From: Anaerolineae bacterium
GTDB lineage: Bacteria; Chloroflexota; Anaerolineae; Aggregatilineales; Aggregatilineaceae
Direction of reading: 5' to 3'
DNA: 64,000 nt
Assembly (NCBI GenBank): GCA_023382715.1
Contig: JAHDWP010000004.1
Span: 1-64,000, forward strand
A model generated the notes under the pieces. It saw nothing but the letters and a program-made list of their open reading frames with translations, did not search any database and had not been told where the DNA came from. Shown piece by piece: positions 1 through 8,531 of the stretch; the stretch's first letter is position 1, and every line of letters starts with the position of its first letter. The position numbers and the translations under genes were made by a program.

Positions 1-268
1 AACACATCCCCCTTAACCATGCGATAATTGTGTCCAGCTTTATGGGTCCACTACACCTTGCTCCCCTTCTCCCCCTGGAAAGTGTCAGCTATCTCTCCGG
101 TCTATACAGGGATGAGGGGGGAGCTTACCATATCCCCTCTCAGGCCCGCCGTGCCCAGGCGCGAATTGAGCTGCCGTGTAGAATAGATAGCGAAATCGGA
201 TAGAATTCTGTCAGCGGGAGCCAGGGCGTGTGCGACCTGGTCGGATGTGCTATAGAGGGAGTCAGGAC
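1..268. other. Upstream region without recognised gene
   Basis: I see no gene with supportable coding signal here. The sequence is C-rich with short pyrimidine runs and is probably the leader of the first membrane-protein gene or the tail of a gene outside the window. Confidence 0.5.
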
Positions 269-817
269 GTGAAGCTCGAACCCATGACCGAAGGCAGCGT
301 CAAGCGCAAAGCTCCGCGCCATATGGCGGACTTCGTGACCGCCCTGGAGCCGGAGGCGTGCCGCGATCGGCTGGCTCGCGCCGATGCCAGCCCTGGAACT
401 GGCGTGGGGACGAAGCTGACGCCCATCGCGCAGCATACGCAGGTGGCCCGCGATGGTCAGTTCGCCGTCGAGCGGACATTTGCCGGGGGGCTGCACCCGA
501 TCCGCTTCGTCGGCCATCTCGACCCTGACGAGAGCGGCGGCACGTGGGTGCATGGCGCGATCACGCACGACACCGCCAACCAGGTGCTCATCGAAGGGCT
601 GATCGCGTTTCTGGTGTTCTTCCTGGGCACGGTGCTGCTGTTTCTGAGGTTGCGCGCGCTGGCTTTCGCCGTGTCCATTCCGATGCTGTTCCTGCTGTTG
701 GTGATGCTGTCGGCTCGCTGGCGAACGCTGCGCCGGGCCACTGATGACATCGCGCGGTGGTTGCGCCAGCGACTCTACCTGACAGATGGACAGGTGCGGG
801 GGCGGGGGACGAAGTGA
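269..817 (+). CDS. Hypothetical membrane protein, tandem paralogue 1
   Basis: Function unknown. The roughly 90-residue N-terminal part is soluble and carries a DFVTALEPEAC segment and a GTWVHGAI segment. Two hydrophobic helices and a basic tail follow. The next gene has the same layout with DFVTAMSLEEC and GTWVWGTV, so the pair arose by tandem duplication. I chose GTG at 269 because a GAGGGAG ribosome-binding site lies about 8 bases upstream; ATG at 284 or 245 is possible. The soluble part probably faces the cytoplasm and the two helices anchor it, but this is inferred from the hydropathy pattern only. Confidence 0.6.
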   Translation: MKLEPMTEGSVKRKAPRHMADFVTALEPEACRDRLARADASPGTGVGTKLTPIAQHTQVARDGQFAVERTFAGGLHPIRFVGHLDPDESGGTWVHGAITHDTANQVLIEGLIAFLVFFLGTVLLFLRLRALAFAVSIPMLFLLLVMLSARWRTLRRATDDIARWLRQRLYLTDGQVRGRGTK

Positions 818-879
818 TCGCGCTGCGGTATGTCGCGGCGGATAGTGATCGGCGAGTCTGGCCGGAGTTGGGAGTTGCC

Positions 880-1371
880 ATGAGTGAGGGCGAGCGCGGA
901 CGTCGGCTCAAGTTCCTGAGCGTGGACTTCGTGACGGCCATGAGCCTCGAGGAGTGTCAGGAACACCTGCGGCGTTCCGCCACCGAAAGCGGCCAGCGCG
1001 TCTCCCTGCTCGAGGACGGCAGCTTTGCCCTGCGCCGCACGGTGGACGACGAAGGGTCGCAGACGATTGCCTTCTGGGGGACGCTGGAAACGGTGGCGCG
1101 CGGGACCTGGGTCTGGGGCACCGTCGTCGAGACGGGCGCACGCCGGGCCGGGCGCTGGGTGTACGGGATGGCCTTGGTGACGTTGCTGCTGGCGCTGGCG
1201 GCGCTGGAGTCCGGGGTGCGCGGTGCCTGGGGGACGGCGCTGCTGTTGCTGCTGATCGTGGTCGGGATTGGCTTGCTGGCGGCGCGGCTGTGGTGGCACC
1301 GGCACCGGCACGCCATGCAGGTCGTCAACTGGGTCTACGATCTTCTGTACGTCCCCGCGTCGCGCGCCTGA
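880..1371 (+). CDS. Hypothetical membrane protein, tandem paralogue 2
   Basis: About 163 residues, homologous to the preceding gene. The conserved segments are VDFVTAMSLEECQEHL near the N terminus and GTWVWGT before the membrane part, then two hydrophobic helices and a short C-terminal tail. An open frame extends further upstream, but ATG 880 has a GGGAG site 5 bases upstream and keeps the same N-terminal length as its paralogue. It lies 62 bases behind the first copy on the same strand and is probably co-transcribed. No enzymatic motif is visible. Confidence 0.6.
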   Translation: MSEGERGRRLKFLSVDFVTAMSLEECQEHLRRSATESGQRVSLLEDGSFALRRTVDDEGSQTIAFWGTLETVARGTWVWGTVVETGARRAGRWVYGMALVTLLLALAALESGVRGAWGTALLLLLIVVGIGLLAARLWWHRHRHAMQVVNWVYDLLYVPASRA

Positions 1372-1406
1372 GGGGCGCGAGTGGTGTGCGCGCTCTCGCC
1401 CGTGCG

Positions 1407-1415
1407 TGCTATACT
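1407..1415 (+). promoter_or_regulatory. Candidate extended -10 promoter for glgC
   Basis: TGCTATACT matches an extended -10 element (TGn followed by TATACT), about 100 bases upstream of the glgC start. There is no convincing -35 hexamer, which extended -10 promoters can lack. Prediction by eye only. Confidence 0.35.
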
Positions 1416-1514
1416 GAATGCAGCCGCCTGTGAAGGTATGGTGCCAGCGGTTGATGGTAGAGCCGAAGGGCCTGGGATAATCGCGGATTTCTGCGCCACG
1501 AGGAGCGACTGGTC

Positions 1515-2780
1515 ATGCGAACGCGAACCGTGATTCTGGCTGGAGGAGAAGGTAGTCGCCTGGGGGTGCTCACTGCCAAGCGTGCCAAGCCGGCGGTGCC
1601 TTTTGCCGGCAAATATCGCATCATTGATTTCGCGCTGAGCAATTGCGTCAATTCTGGCCTCTTCGACGTGCTGGTGCTCACCCAATATCGCCCGCACAGC
1701 CTCAATGAGCATATCGGCCTGGGCCGTCCCTGGGACCTCGACCGTTCGTTCACCGGCGGGGTGCGCCTGCTGCAGCCGTTCCAGGGCCGCCAGGATACCG
1801 ACTGGTACGCGGGCACGGCGGACGCTGTCACCCAGAACATCAACTTCATCCGCGGTGATGGGGTGCGCAATATCCTCATCCTTTCGGGCGATCACATCTA
1901 CGAGATGGACTACGATATGCTGATCAAGTACCACGAGGGGCAGGGAGCCGACGCCACGGTGTGCGTCATCCGCGTCCCGCGCGACGAAGCGTCCCGCTAT
2001 GGCATCATGGCTGTGGATGAACACAACCGCATCATAGATTTCGTAGAAAAGCCGCCCGATCCGCCCGGCGATCTGGCCAATATGGGCGTTTATGTTTTCC
2101 GGCTTGACGTGCTGGAAAACCTGCTGCGCGAGGATGCCGCGCGGACGGATTCACGTCACGACTTCGGCTACAATATCATCCCGCGCATGATGGAGCTGGG
2201 CATGAAGGTGATGGCCTTTCCCTTCGGCGGCTATTGGATTGACGTGGGGACGATTGACGCTTACTGGGAAGCGCATATGGATCTGCTGGATTTGCCGCCG
2301 TCGCTGGACCTCAATGACCGTTCGTGGATCATCCACACGCGCTCTGAGGAACGCCCGCCCGTGCGCATTGACCGGGGCGCGATCATCGAAGATAGCATGA
2401 TCACCGATGGCTCGATCATCTGCGCGGGCGCGCGCGTAGTACGCAGCGTTCTGTCGCCTGGGGTCTTCGTCGGCCCGAACGCCGTCGTGCGCGAAAGCGT
2501 GATCCTGACCGATAGCTACATCGAGCGTGATGCCGTGATCGAGCGTGCGGTCATTGACAAGGGCGCAGTCGTGGGGCAGGGCGCGCGCGTCGGGCAGGTG
2601 ACCGCGCTCGGCGACCTGGCTATTACCTGCATCGGCAAGAACTCGACCGTCCCGCCTGGGTTTGTGGTCGGGGAGGGGTGCGTGCTCGGCGTTGATCTGC
2701 GCGCAGACGAAGTCACGGCGCAGTATCCGGGCGGCGTCATCCCCGCCAACTCGCACATCATCTATCGCCTGGCCCGATAA
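1515..2780 (+). CDS. glgC: Glucose-1-phosphate adenylyltransferase (ADP-glucose pyrophosphorylase)
   Basis: Makes ADP-glucose from ATP and glucose-1-phosphate, the committed step of bacterial glycogen synthesis, in the cytoplasm. The 421-residue length is typical. The N-terminal nucleotidyltransferase domain shows GGEGSRL, then [29 protein letters not shown] and [10 protein letters not shown]. The last third is a left-handed beta-helix of hexapeptide repeats. The start has an AGGAG site 10 bases upstream. Glycogen debranching enzyme and a glycogen-binding protein lie just downstream on the other strand, so this is a glycogen locus, but synthase and branching enzyme are not in the window. Confidence 0.95.
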   Translation: MRTRTVILAGGEGSRLGVLTAKRAKPAVPFAGKYRIIDFALSNCVNSGLFDVLVLTQYRPHSLNEHIGLGRPWDLDRSFTGGVRLLQPFQGRQDTDWYAGTADAVTQNINFIRGDGVRNILILSGDHIYEMDYDMLIKYHEGQGADATVCVIRVPRDEASRYGIMAVDEHNRIIDFVEKPPDPPGDLANMGVYVFRLDVLENLLREDAARTDSRHDFGYNIIPRMMELGMKVMAFPFGGYWIDVGTIDAYWEAHMDLLDLPPSLDLNDRSWIIHTRSEERPPVRIDRGAIIEDSMITDGSIICAGARVVRSVLSPGVFVGPNAVVRESVILTDSYIERDAVIERAVIDKGAVVGQGARVGQVTALGDLAITCIGKNSTVPPGFVVGEGCVLGVDLRADEVTAQYPGGVIPANSHIIYRLAR

Positions 2781-2808
2781 CCCGGACTGCTCAGCGCGCA
2801 AGCTGCGG

Positions 2809-2837
2809 CGGGGTGTGCGCGAGCGCACCCCGTTTCT
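2809..2837 (+). terminator. Intrinsic terminator after glgC
   Basis: Stem CGGGGTG (2809-2815) pairs with CACCCCG (2826-2832) and is followed by TTTCTG. It lies 29 bases after the glgC stop, between convergent genes. Confidence 0.6.
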
Positions 2838-2854
2838 GCGCTATAGGGTCCGGC

Positions 2855-3484
2855 TCAGGGGGCGGCGGCGCTGTCCAGCGCGGCGCGCTGCTCGAAGATG
2901 ACGCTGGCCAGCATGCGCTCGCAGTCCCCGGCGCTGAAGACGATCTCGACCGGCGCGGACAGGTAGCGCCCTGTCCCCGCCAGTTGTACCCACACCCGCC
3001 GGTTGATGCCCCCGGCAACGGCCAACTGCCAGTGACCGGCCTCATGACCGGCGATCTCGCCGGTGAGCAGCAGGCGCGGAGCCACGTAATCGCCCCAGGC
3101 CAGCACGGCCAGGGCATCGGTGGGCTGGCCGCCGCTGTCCAGGATGCTGCCGGTGACGACGTGCTCTGCACACGAGTCGCCAGGGCGAAAGCTGGGCGAG
3201 TCGTTGCTGGGGACGAAAGGATACTCTCCGCTGACCAGCGCCGTGCCCGGCTCTGGAGACGGCGCAAAGTCGGACTGCACGAAGTACATGCCGGGGGCCA
3301 GCGCAGTCAGCGTGGCCGCAAAATCGGACTCCCGGCTGGCTTCCTGCGCGTTGGCCAGGAGGATGATCAGCATTGCAGCGGTCAGCATGCCCAGGAAGAG
3401 CAGCACCGTGCCGGCCAGCATCAGCCGATAAGCGCGGCTGGATGGCGGGGCAGAGCCGGTCACTGAATACGACTCATCAGCCAT
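2855..3484 (-). CDS. Membrane-anchored extracytoplasmic protein of unknown function
   Basis: 209 residues. A short cytoplasmic N terminus precedes one hydrophobic helix at about residues 20-46, so most of the chain should be outside the membrane. The body contains two cysteines (FRPGDSCAEH and SAGDCERM) and short beta-like stretches, but no motif I recognise. It lies convergent to glgC and 220 bases downstream of the debranching enzyme on the same strand. A link to glycogen is only positional. The start codon is the first ATG, MADESYSV. Confidence 0.55.
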   Translation of the reverse strand: MADESYSVTGSAPPSSRAYRLMLAGTVLLFLGMLTAAMLIILLANAQEASRESDFAATLTALAPGMYFVQSDFAPSPEPGTALVSGEYPFVPSNDSPSFRPGDSCAEHVVTGSILDSGGQPTDALAVLAWGDYVAPRLLLTGEIAGHEAGHWQLAVAGGINRRVWVQLAGTGRYLSAPVEIVFSAGDCERMLASVIFEQRAALDSAAAP

Positions 3485-3576
3485 AGGAGTCCCTCAGGTA
3501 ATCTCGCAAGCGCACGGCCCGTACAGGCTGGCGGGAGCCTGCCGGTAGCTGCTCACCTGTCTTCCCCCATTCTAAA

Positions 3577-3646
3577 CCCCTCCCCCGCAAGGAGGGAGGG
3601 GCTTAAGACCGGCGCTCTGCTCCCTTCCCCCCTCGTGGGGGAAGGG
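3577..3646. repeat. Pair of C/G-rich palindromes
   Basis: Two perfect hairpins lie side by side. CCCCTCCC (3577-3584) pairs with GGGAGGGG (3594-3601), and CCCTTCCCCC (3622-3631) pairs with GGGGGAAGGG (3637-3646). Related C/G-rich palindromes occur elsewhere in the window, for example near 21.8 kb. They look like dispersed intergenic repeats and may also act as transcription terminators. Confidence 0.6.
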
Positions 3647-3703
3647 TTGGGAATGGGGGGCTGGGCCAGGCCAGGCTGTATGCTCGTTTTCGCTCTGGTG
3701 CAC

Positions 3704-5713
3704 TTAGCCCTTGCCCGCCTTCAACCCTGGCTCCAGGGCGCGATAAGCGCGCAGTGCTTCGGCCACGCTCCACGCCTGCGCGACCGCTCCGCGCGGCTGG
3801 TGGGGCGGGTCGCCGTCGAAGATTTCGCCGAGCGTACCCAGCCCTTGATCGGCCAGATGGTCGGCCAGCGGCTCCAGATAGCTGAAGGCGGTGCGCGCCT
3901 TGCCGTAGACGCGATAATGGGCGATGGCGAATGGCCCCAGCAGCCAGGCCCAGGCGGTTCCCTGGTGATAGGCGCTGTCGCGCTGCAAGGGGTCGCCGCC
4001 GTAGTGCCCGGCGTATTCGCTTTCGTCAGGGGCCAGGCTGCGCAGCCCGTAGGAGACCAACAACTCGCGCGCGCAGATGTCCACCACGGCCTGCGCCCGC
4101 TCGCCTTCCAGCAACGGGAAGGGCAGCGCGACGGCGAAAATCTGGTTGGGGCGCAGCGTTGGATCGTCGCCATCCGGCCCGTCCACCACGTCGTACAGGT
4201 AGCCCCCATTGTACCAGAAACGCCGGGCGAAACTCTCTTGGGCACGGTCGGCCAGGGCCGTGTACTGGGCGGCGTCCTCGTCATGCCCCAGGGCAGTGGC
4301 CAGCTCTGCGGTGATGCGCAGGGCGTTGACCCACAGCGCGTTGATCTCCACCGCCTTGCCAACGCGCGGCGTCACCACCCAGTCGTCAATCTTGGCGTCC
4401 ATCCAGGTGAGCTGCAGGCCAGGCTCACCCGCAAAGAGCAGGCCATCTGCCGGATCCATGCGGATGTTGTAGCGCGTCCCCTCGACGTGCCAGCGCAGGA
4501 TGTCGGTCAGCACGGGGTATAAGTCCTGAAAGAGCGGATCGCCGGGGCCGGTCGCCCGAAAGTGCGCGTAGACCGCCTGGAAATACCACAGCGTGGCGTC
4601 TACAGTGTTGTATTCGGGCGCGCTGCCCGCGTCTGGGAAGCGATTGGGCAGCATCCCCTGGTCCACGCAGCGGGCATAGGTGCGCAGAATCTCGGCGCTC
4701 TCCGCGACGCGCCCGACGGCCAGGGTCAGGCCGGGCAGGGCGATCATGGTGTCGCGGCCCCAATCGCTGAACCAGGGATAGCCGGCCAGGATGCTTTTGC
4801 CCGGCGTGCCGTTCATATCGCGCGTGACCAGGAACTGGTCGGCGGACAGGGCGAGCTGGCGAATCCAGGCCGGCGCGTCGGCCAGCCCGGCGCCGGTGAG
4901 CAGCGCGCTCTGGCGTTGCTGCTCGGCGAGCAGCGCATCGTGCCAGGGGGCCGGGTCGCTCTCTTCGGCGGTTAAGACGAGGGCCAGGGTGCTGCCCAGG
5001 TCCAGCTCGGCGATGAGGGTCGCCGCGGCGAAGAGGTCTTCCTGGTCGCCCAGGCCGCGCCGCTTTTCTTCGGAGAGATGGAAAGACCACCACCACTCAG
5101 CATCGGGGACGATGGATCCCTGGTTGGCGAAGATACGCAGGGTGCTGCTTTCGCTGTTATTGCGATCCGGGTGCTGGATGACGCGCACGCCAGCCCCGCA
5201 CGACCAGGGGGCGGGGATAGAAGTCACTTCGACCGGGTAGCCCCCTTTGGTCAGCTTATGGTGATCGCGGCAGGTGCACAGCGGCTTGATGATCAGCTTG
5301 AGGTGTGCGGTGCCGCGCACGTAAGAATACGTGACGTAAGCTGTATTGTGGCCGTGCGCCATCCAGATGCGCTGCACCAGGCGTACATCGCCCAACCCCC
5401 ACACGAAAACGGGGATGGATCCTTCCAGGTGAAAGCTTTCTAAGTGGCGATAGCCGTCTGGCAGCACGACGCCCGCTGCCCATTCATGGGTCACCAGGGG
5501 CGAGCGGCGCCCGTCAATCTCCACCCAGGTGTCGAGATCGGCGACGAGCACAGTGCGGCGGGTGGGGGGCTGGAGCGAGGCGGTGAACAGGCTGTGGTAG
5601 CGGCGTGTGCGCGCCCCCGCCAGCGACCCCAGCGCATAGCCGCCGATGCCGTTGGTGACGAGCCATTCGCGGCGCAGCAGCGCATCAAGCGTGTCACGAC
5701 CAAAGTGGATCAT
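3704..5713 (-). CDS. Glycogen debranching enzyme (amylo-alpha-1,6-glucosidase type)
   Basis: Hydrolyses alpha-1,6 branch stubs in glycogen or other storage glucans in the cytoplasm. The 669-residue chain has the two-domain layout of the prokaryotic GDE family. An N-terminal beta domain (about 1-270) starts with EWLVTNGIGGYALGSLAGA. The C-terminal alpha/alpha-barrel carries GYPWFSDWGRDTMIALPGL at 311-329, the family signature with acidic catalytic-site residues. It is transcribed in the same direction as the CBM48 gene 156 bases upstream, with a hairpin between them. glgC is convergent. This supports a glycogen synthesis and breakdown cluster. Confidence 0.92.
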   Translation of the reverse strand: MIHFGRDTLDALLRREWLVTNGIGGYALGSLAGARTRRYHSLFTASLQPPTRRTVLVADLDTWVEIDGRRSPLVTHEWAAGVVLPDGYRHLESFHLEGSIPVFVWGLGDVRLVQRIWMAHGHNTAYVTYSYVRGTAHLKLIIKPLCTCRDHHKLTKGGYPVEVTSIPAPWSCGAGVRVIQHPDRNNSESSTLRIFANQGSIVPDAEWWWSFHLSEEKRRGLGDQEDLFAAATLIAELDLGSTLALVLTAEESDPAPWHDALLAEQQRQSALLTGAGLADAPAWIRQLALSADQFLVTRDMNGTPGKSILAGYPWFSDWGRDTMIALPGLTLAVGRVAESAEILRTYARCVDQGMLPNRFPDAGSAPEYNTVDATLWYFQAVYAHFRATGPGDPLFQDLYPVLTDILRWHVEGTRYNIRMDPADGLLFAGEPGLQLTWMDAKIDDWVVTPRVGKAVEINALWVNALRITAELATALGHDEDAAQYTALADRAQESFARRFWYNGGYLYDVVDGPDGDDPTLRPNQIFAVALPFPLLEGERAQAVVDICARELLVSYGLRSLAPDESEYAGHYGGDPLQRDSAYHQGTAWAWLLGPFAIAHYRVYGKARTAFSYLEPLADHLADQGLGTLGEIFDGDPPHQPRGAVAQAWSVAEALRAYRALEPGLKAGKG

Positions 5714-5788
5714 TCAGGACTCCGCGCGAAGCTGGTTGTGGCGAACAGCCGCCCGTCCAGCTTGAGCGGGTACGGGCGACGAAACGTC

Positions 5789-5836
5789 AGAAGGAGGAGC
5801 GCACCGCGCGGGCGAAGATGAGGCAGGGCGGTGCGC
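5789..5836 (-). terminator. Terminator-like hairpin after the CBM48 gene
   Basis: A 9-base stem, GCGCACCGC (5799-5807) with GCGGTGCGC (5828-5836). Read on the minus strand it ends in the pyrimidine-rich tail TCCTCCTTCT. It separates the CBM48 gene from the debranching enzyme, so these may be separate transcripts or the second may be attenuated. Confidence 0.45.
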
Positions 5837-5869
5837 CCGCTGTCGTGTGCCTGCAAGGCAGGGTGATCA

Positions 5870-6178
5870 CTAGTCGGGGCTGGTGTTGACCACTGAGTTA
5901 TCGCCGCTGAACGGGTTGGCGACGTAGCGGTCTGCGTCCCAGTCGTTGTGCCAGAGACTGCCATTGATCAGGTAGCGGAACTGGTATTCGCGGTTGGGTT
6001 CCAGGTCCAGCGCGATCTTGAATTTGCCGTTCTTGTAGCGCGTCATGGGGGTGGCGGACTCGTCCCAATTGTTGAAGTCGCCCACCAGGTACGCGCTCTC
6101 CGTGTTGGCGGCGATAGCGTCGGGGAGCGTGAACTCCACTTTCACCTTGCCGCTCTTGAGAAAACGCTTTGTGAACAT
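5870..6178 (-). CDS. Stand-alone CBM48 (isoamylase early-set) glycogen-binding protein
   Basis: 102 residues forming a single carbohydrate-binding module of the CBM48/AMPK-glycogen-binding type. The pattern is VKVEFTLP, then YLVGDFNNWD, then PMTRYKNGKFKIALDLEP, then YQFRYLINGSLWHNDW. The GDFNNWD turn and the later tryptophans are the usual glucan-contact residues. There is no catalytic domain, so it probably binds glycogen granules or targets partners to them. An AAGGAG site precedes the ATG. It is upstream of the debranching enzyme on the same strand. Confidence 0.85.
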   Translation of the reverse strand: MFTKRFLKSGKVKVEFTLPDAIAANTESAYLVGDFNNWDESATPMTRYKNGKFKIALDLEPNREYQFRYLINGSLWHNDWDADRYVANPFSGDNSVVNTSPD

Positions 6179-6480
6179 CCTGCTACTCCTTGACCTTGAG
6201 AGCTTACGCCGCCGATTCTACCACACGTCACAGACAGCACCAGGGTTAGTGTGAGTGCCGGCGCGGTTGGCGGCGATGGCAGCGGTGTTGTGGGGCGCTC
6301 ACCGCGAACCTGGTAAAGACCAGAACAGCGTCCTGTTGCTCAGATTGTCGCACGACCGCTGGTCGCCCTGCCAGCCGGAGATAGGGGCGCCGGCAGGCAC
6401 CCAACTTTGCCGCGCAGCCGCACGCCCCTACAAGGGCGCTGCTCTGCTGCTGCCCCGCCTGATGGTTTTGCGCGCGGTGA
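6179..6480. other. Intergenic region between divergent genes
   Basis: About 300 bases without a supportable gene. It contains GGGGCG/CGCCCC-rich inverted stretches around 6391-6437 that resemble dispersed intergenic palindromes. The promoter for the protease gene begins at its right end. Confidence 0.4.
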
Positions 6481-6509
6481 TTGCATAGCATTGAATTAGC
6501 TCATACAAT
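6481..6509 (+). promoter_or_regulatory. Sigma-70-type promoter for the protease operon
   Basis: TTGCAT (-35, 6481-6486) and TACAAT (-10, 6504-6509) are separated by exactly 17 bases in an A/T-rich patch that stands out from the GC-rich surroundings. The expected start is near 6516, giving a leader of about 210 bases before the GTG at 6725. Confidence 0.55.
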
Positions 6510-6528
6510 AGTAGAATAATCTTCTACT
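6510..6528. promoter_or_regulatory. Inverted repeat overlapping the transcription start (possible operator)
   Basis: AGTAGAA (6510-6516) and TTCTACT (6522-6528) form a perfect 7-base inverted repeat with a 5-base centre. It abuts the -10 hexamer and covers the expected start site, a usual position for a repressor operator. No regulator gene is adjacent. Confidence 0.4.
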
Positions 6529-6724
6529 GCTGGCGTGCCGAAAATGGCCGCCCCCTGGCCCCCCAGACGATTCTGGCCGGTGTTCCCGTCGCTCTCACTC
6601 GCTCACCCTCTTTTCAGCGTCGTAGCTATCACACCCCCCGTCCTCTTCGCTACCTGATCTGTCCGGTTATGTTTCGCAACATCTCTCTGATTCCACCGTT
6701 GATAAGCACAAAAGGAGGATTGGC

Positions 6725-7303
6725 GTGAAACGAAAACATATTCAGATAAGTGTTCTGTTCGTGCTGTTGCTCGTCCTGACCGCGTGCCAATGCGATCCGG
6801 CTGTGATCGGCTCTCAGCCGGTGACGCTCCGCGCACAGGAGCAGTCCAACTGGTGCTGGGCAGCCAGCGGCCAGATGGTCATGGAGTTCCTGGGGCACCC
6901 CGTGAGCCAGTGCACCCAGGCGAACAACCGCCTGGGGCGCAGCGACTGCTGCAACTCACCGCTCCCATCCGGCTGCAACTCGACCGGCTGGCCGGAATTC
7001 GACAAGTACGATTTCACCTACAAGACCACCTCCAATGCTGCGCTGAGCTGGGATGACGTGCAGAAGCAGATCTACTGCAAGAAAGTCCCCATCGCCTTTA
7101 GCTGGCACTGGGATGGCGGCGGTGGGCATATGATGGTGCTGATCGGTTATGTGACGGTCAACGGCGTAGCCTATGTCACCATCAATGATCCCTGGGCACC
7201 CGGCGTCGGCGATCAGCGGGTGATCACCTATGCGCAGTACGTCAGCGGATCGGGCTACACCCACTGGAACGACTACTACGACTTCAAGTACACGGGCAGT
7301 TGA
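6725..7303 (+). CDS. Lipoprotein papain-like cysteine peptidase (C39/C70-like)
   Basis: Predicted secreted, lipid-anchored cysteine peptidase. The signal peptide ends in the lipobox LTAC with Cys21. The mature domain shows SNWCWAAS with nucleophile Cys44, GGGHMMVLIGY with His135, and TINDPW with Asn154/Asp155, the Cys-His-Asn/Asp order of papain-like peptidases. Several extra cysteines (63, 75, 76, 84, 118) suggest disulfides, which fits an extracellular site. The start is GTG at 6725, set by AGGAGG 6 bases upstream. The next gene begins 11 bases after the stop. It resembles the AvrRpt2/C70-type Pfam family; the substrate is unknown. Confidence 0.75.
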   Translation: MKRKHIQISVLFVLLLVLTACQCDPAVIGSQPVTLRAQEQSNWCWAASGQMVMEFLGHPVSQCTQANNRLGRSDCCNSPLPSGCNSTGWPEFDKYDFTYKTTSNAALSWDDVQKQIYCKKVPIAFSWHWDGGGGHMMVLIGYVTVNGVAYVTINDPWAPGVGDQRVITYAQYVSGSGYTHWNDYYDFKYTGS

Positions 7304-7314
7304 GGAGGTGCACC

Positions 7315-7989
7315 ATGAGAAAGCTGCAAAGGAGAACGACGTTGCTCGTCCTTGTCGTCGTGGTGCTGGCGCTGATCGTCGCAGCGGTGCTTTACCTGCT
7401 GTTCGGGCGCGGGGAGGAGCCTGACAAGGAACCCCCAGGGCAGGATACGGCTCAGCAGGCCGCCGAAGAGGCGTTGAAAACGCTGGAGAAGCTGGTCACA
7501 GCAGAAAACTACGCGGCGATGGGGTTCGCCTCTCTCGACGAAGTGGCCCAGGCCCAACTGGGCGCGCCGATGACCGTCTACCGGGTACAGCTTGACCATC
7601 TGCGCGATTACCTGCCCGACCAGACCGATCCGGAGGAGCTGCTGGTGGACATCAACCGCCTGCTGTACCCGGTCACTGTCGGGGAGGAAGTGCGCTCCTC
7701 GCTGGCGATCGAAGGGCGGCGAGAGGCGTGGCGCGGCACCGATTACGGCGGGCCGGGCCTGATAAAGGCTATCAGCCAGTACCGGCAAGGCGATGATGAT
7801 TTCGTTGTGCACGTGGGCTTTCTGGGCCTGTACTTCGTCGGGCAGCGCAACGAAGACGGCCTGTGGCTGACGCCCCTGCTGGACGATCCCGATCTCGGCT
7901 TCGTCGCCGGAGAGCCACTTGCCGCTGCGGAAGTCTTCAGGGGGCTGCTGTCTCTGGCCCAGCAGTACAAAGAAGAAGCGCCGATGTAG
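7315..7989 (+). CDS. Membrane-anchored protein co-transcribed with the cysteine peptidase
   Basis: 224 residues with a basic N terminus, one long hydrophobic helix at about residues 8-30, and an extracytoplasmic acidic domain. No family motif is recognised. GAGGAGG sits just upstream of ATG 7315, which favours this start over the in-frame ATG at 7300. The gene lies 11 bases after the peptidase and is closed by a terminator, so the two form a transcription unit. It could be a substrate, inhibitor or chaperone of the peptidase; this is inference from pairing only. Confidence 0.6.
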   Translation: MRKLQRRTTLLVLVVVVLALIVAAVLYLLFGRGEEPDKEPPGQDTAQQAAEEALKTLEKLVTAENYAAMGFASLDEVAQAQLGAPMTVYRVQLDHLRDYLPDQTDPEELLVDINRLLYPVTVGEEVRSSLAIEGRREAWRGTDYGGPGLIKAISQYRQGDDDFVVHVGFLGLYFVGQRNEDGLWLTPLLDDPDLGFVAGEPLAAAEVFRGLLSLAQQYKEEAPM

Positions 7990-8012
7990 AGCGCTTTTGC
8001 CACCGACCGCGC

Positions 8013-8046
8013 GGGGCGTTTCGCTGAGACACGCCCCGTTTTCGTT
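8013..8046 (+). terminator. Intrinsic terminator of the peptidase operon
   Basis: GGGGCGT (8013-8019) pairs with ACGCCCC (8031-8037) and is followed by GTTTTCGTT. It begins 24 bases after the preceding stop codon. Confidence 0.7.
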
Positions 8047-8145
8047 GGGGAGAGATGCGATCTGTCCCCGCACCGCGTTCTGCATTACACTGACGGGGCG
8101 CTCAGGGTGTTGGCTGGCCGCAGGCCGGGCCGGAGGAGGTATTCG

Positions 8146-8436
8146 ATGTCAGGTGATCGCTCGCAGATGGCGCAGGGGAGCGATGTGCCCACCCTGCCAG
8201 AGTTCCCGGCGTCGTTGGAGCCACACGAGCTGCTGGAGATTGTCGCGGGCGAGCTACGCGGGCCGCTTGGCGCGGTGGAGGGCTGGGCGCGAGTGATCGC
8301 GGGCGACCCTCGCCTGGAGGCGATCTCGCTGGAAGCCGCCGAGTCGATTCCGGCGCTGACGGCGTACATGCGCGCGCTGCTGGCGCGCGTCGAGCAGTAC
8401 CTGGCGGCGCGGGGGTCCGGTCAGGGCGTGTCGTGA
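8146..8436 (+). CDS. Small HisKA-like helical protein without the phospho-histidine
   Basis: 96 residues. The core reads LLEIVAGELRGPLGAVEGWARVIAG in two parts. It resembles the dimerisation/phosphoacceptor helix of histidine kinases (typical form SHELRTPLTAIKGYAELL), but Gly replaces the phosphorylated His. A second helix follows, ending in ALLARVEQYLAARG. There is no ATPase domain, sensor or receiver here. GGAGGAGG precedes ATG 8146. It may be a stand-alone dimerisation domain that interacts with other kinases, or simply a helical hairpin resembling one. Moderate confidence in the gene, low in the relationship. Confidence 0.5.
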   Translation: MSGDRSQMAQGSDVPTLPEFPASLEPHELLEIVAGELRGPLGAVEGWARVIAGDPRLEAISLEAAESIPALTAYMRALLARVEQYLAARGSGQGVS

Positions 8437-8531
8437 ACAGGCCATGACGACCTCGCGGCCATATTCAGCGAGCGAGAAAACCGCGCGCGATAGCGGTATT
8501 GTGCTGTCCGATCGGGACTGGCAACGGGGAG

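Noticed and set aside
3635-4522. A ~300-codon frame opposite the debranching enzyme
   Set aside because: Antisense to clear catalytic motifs; no recognisable protein pattern.
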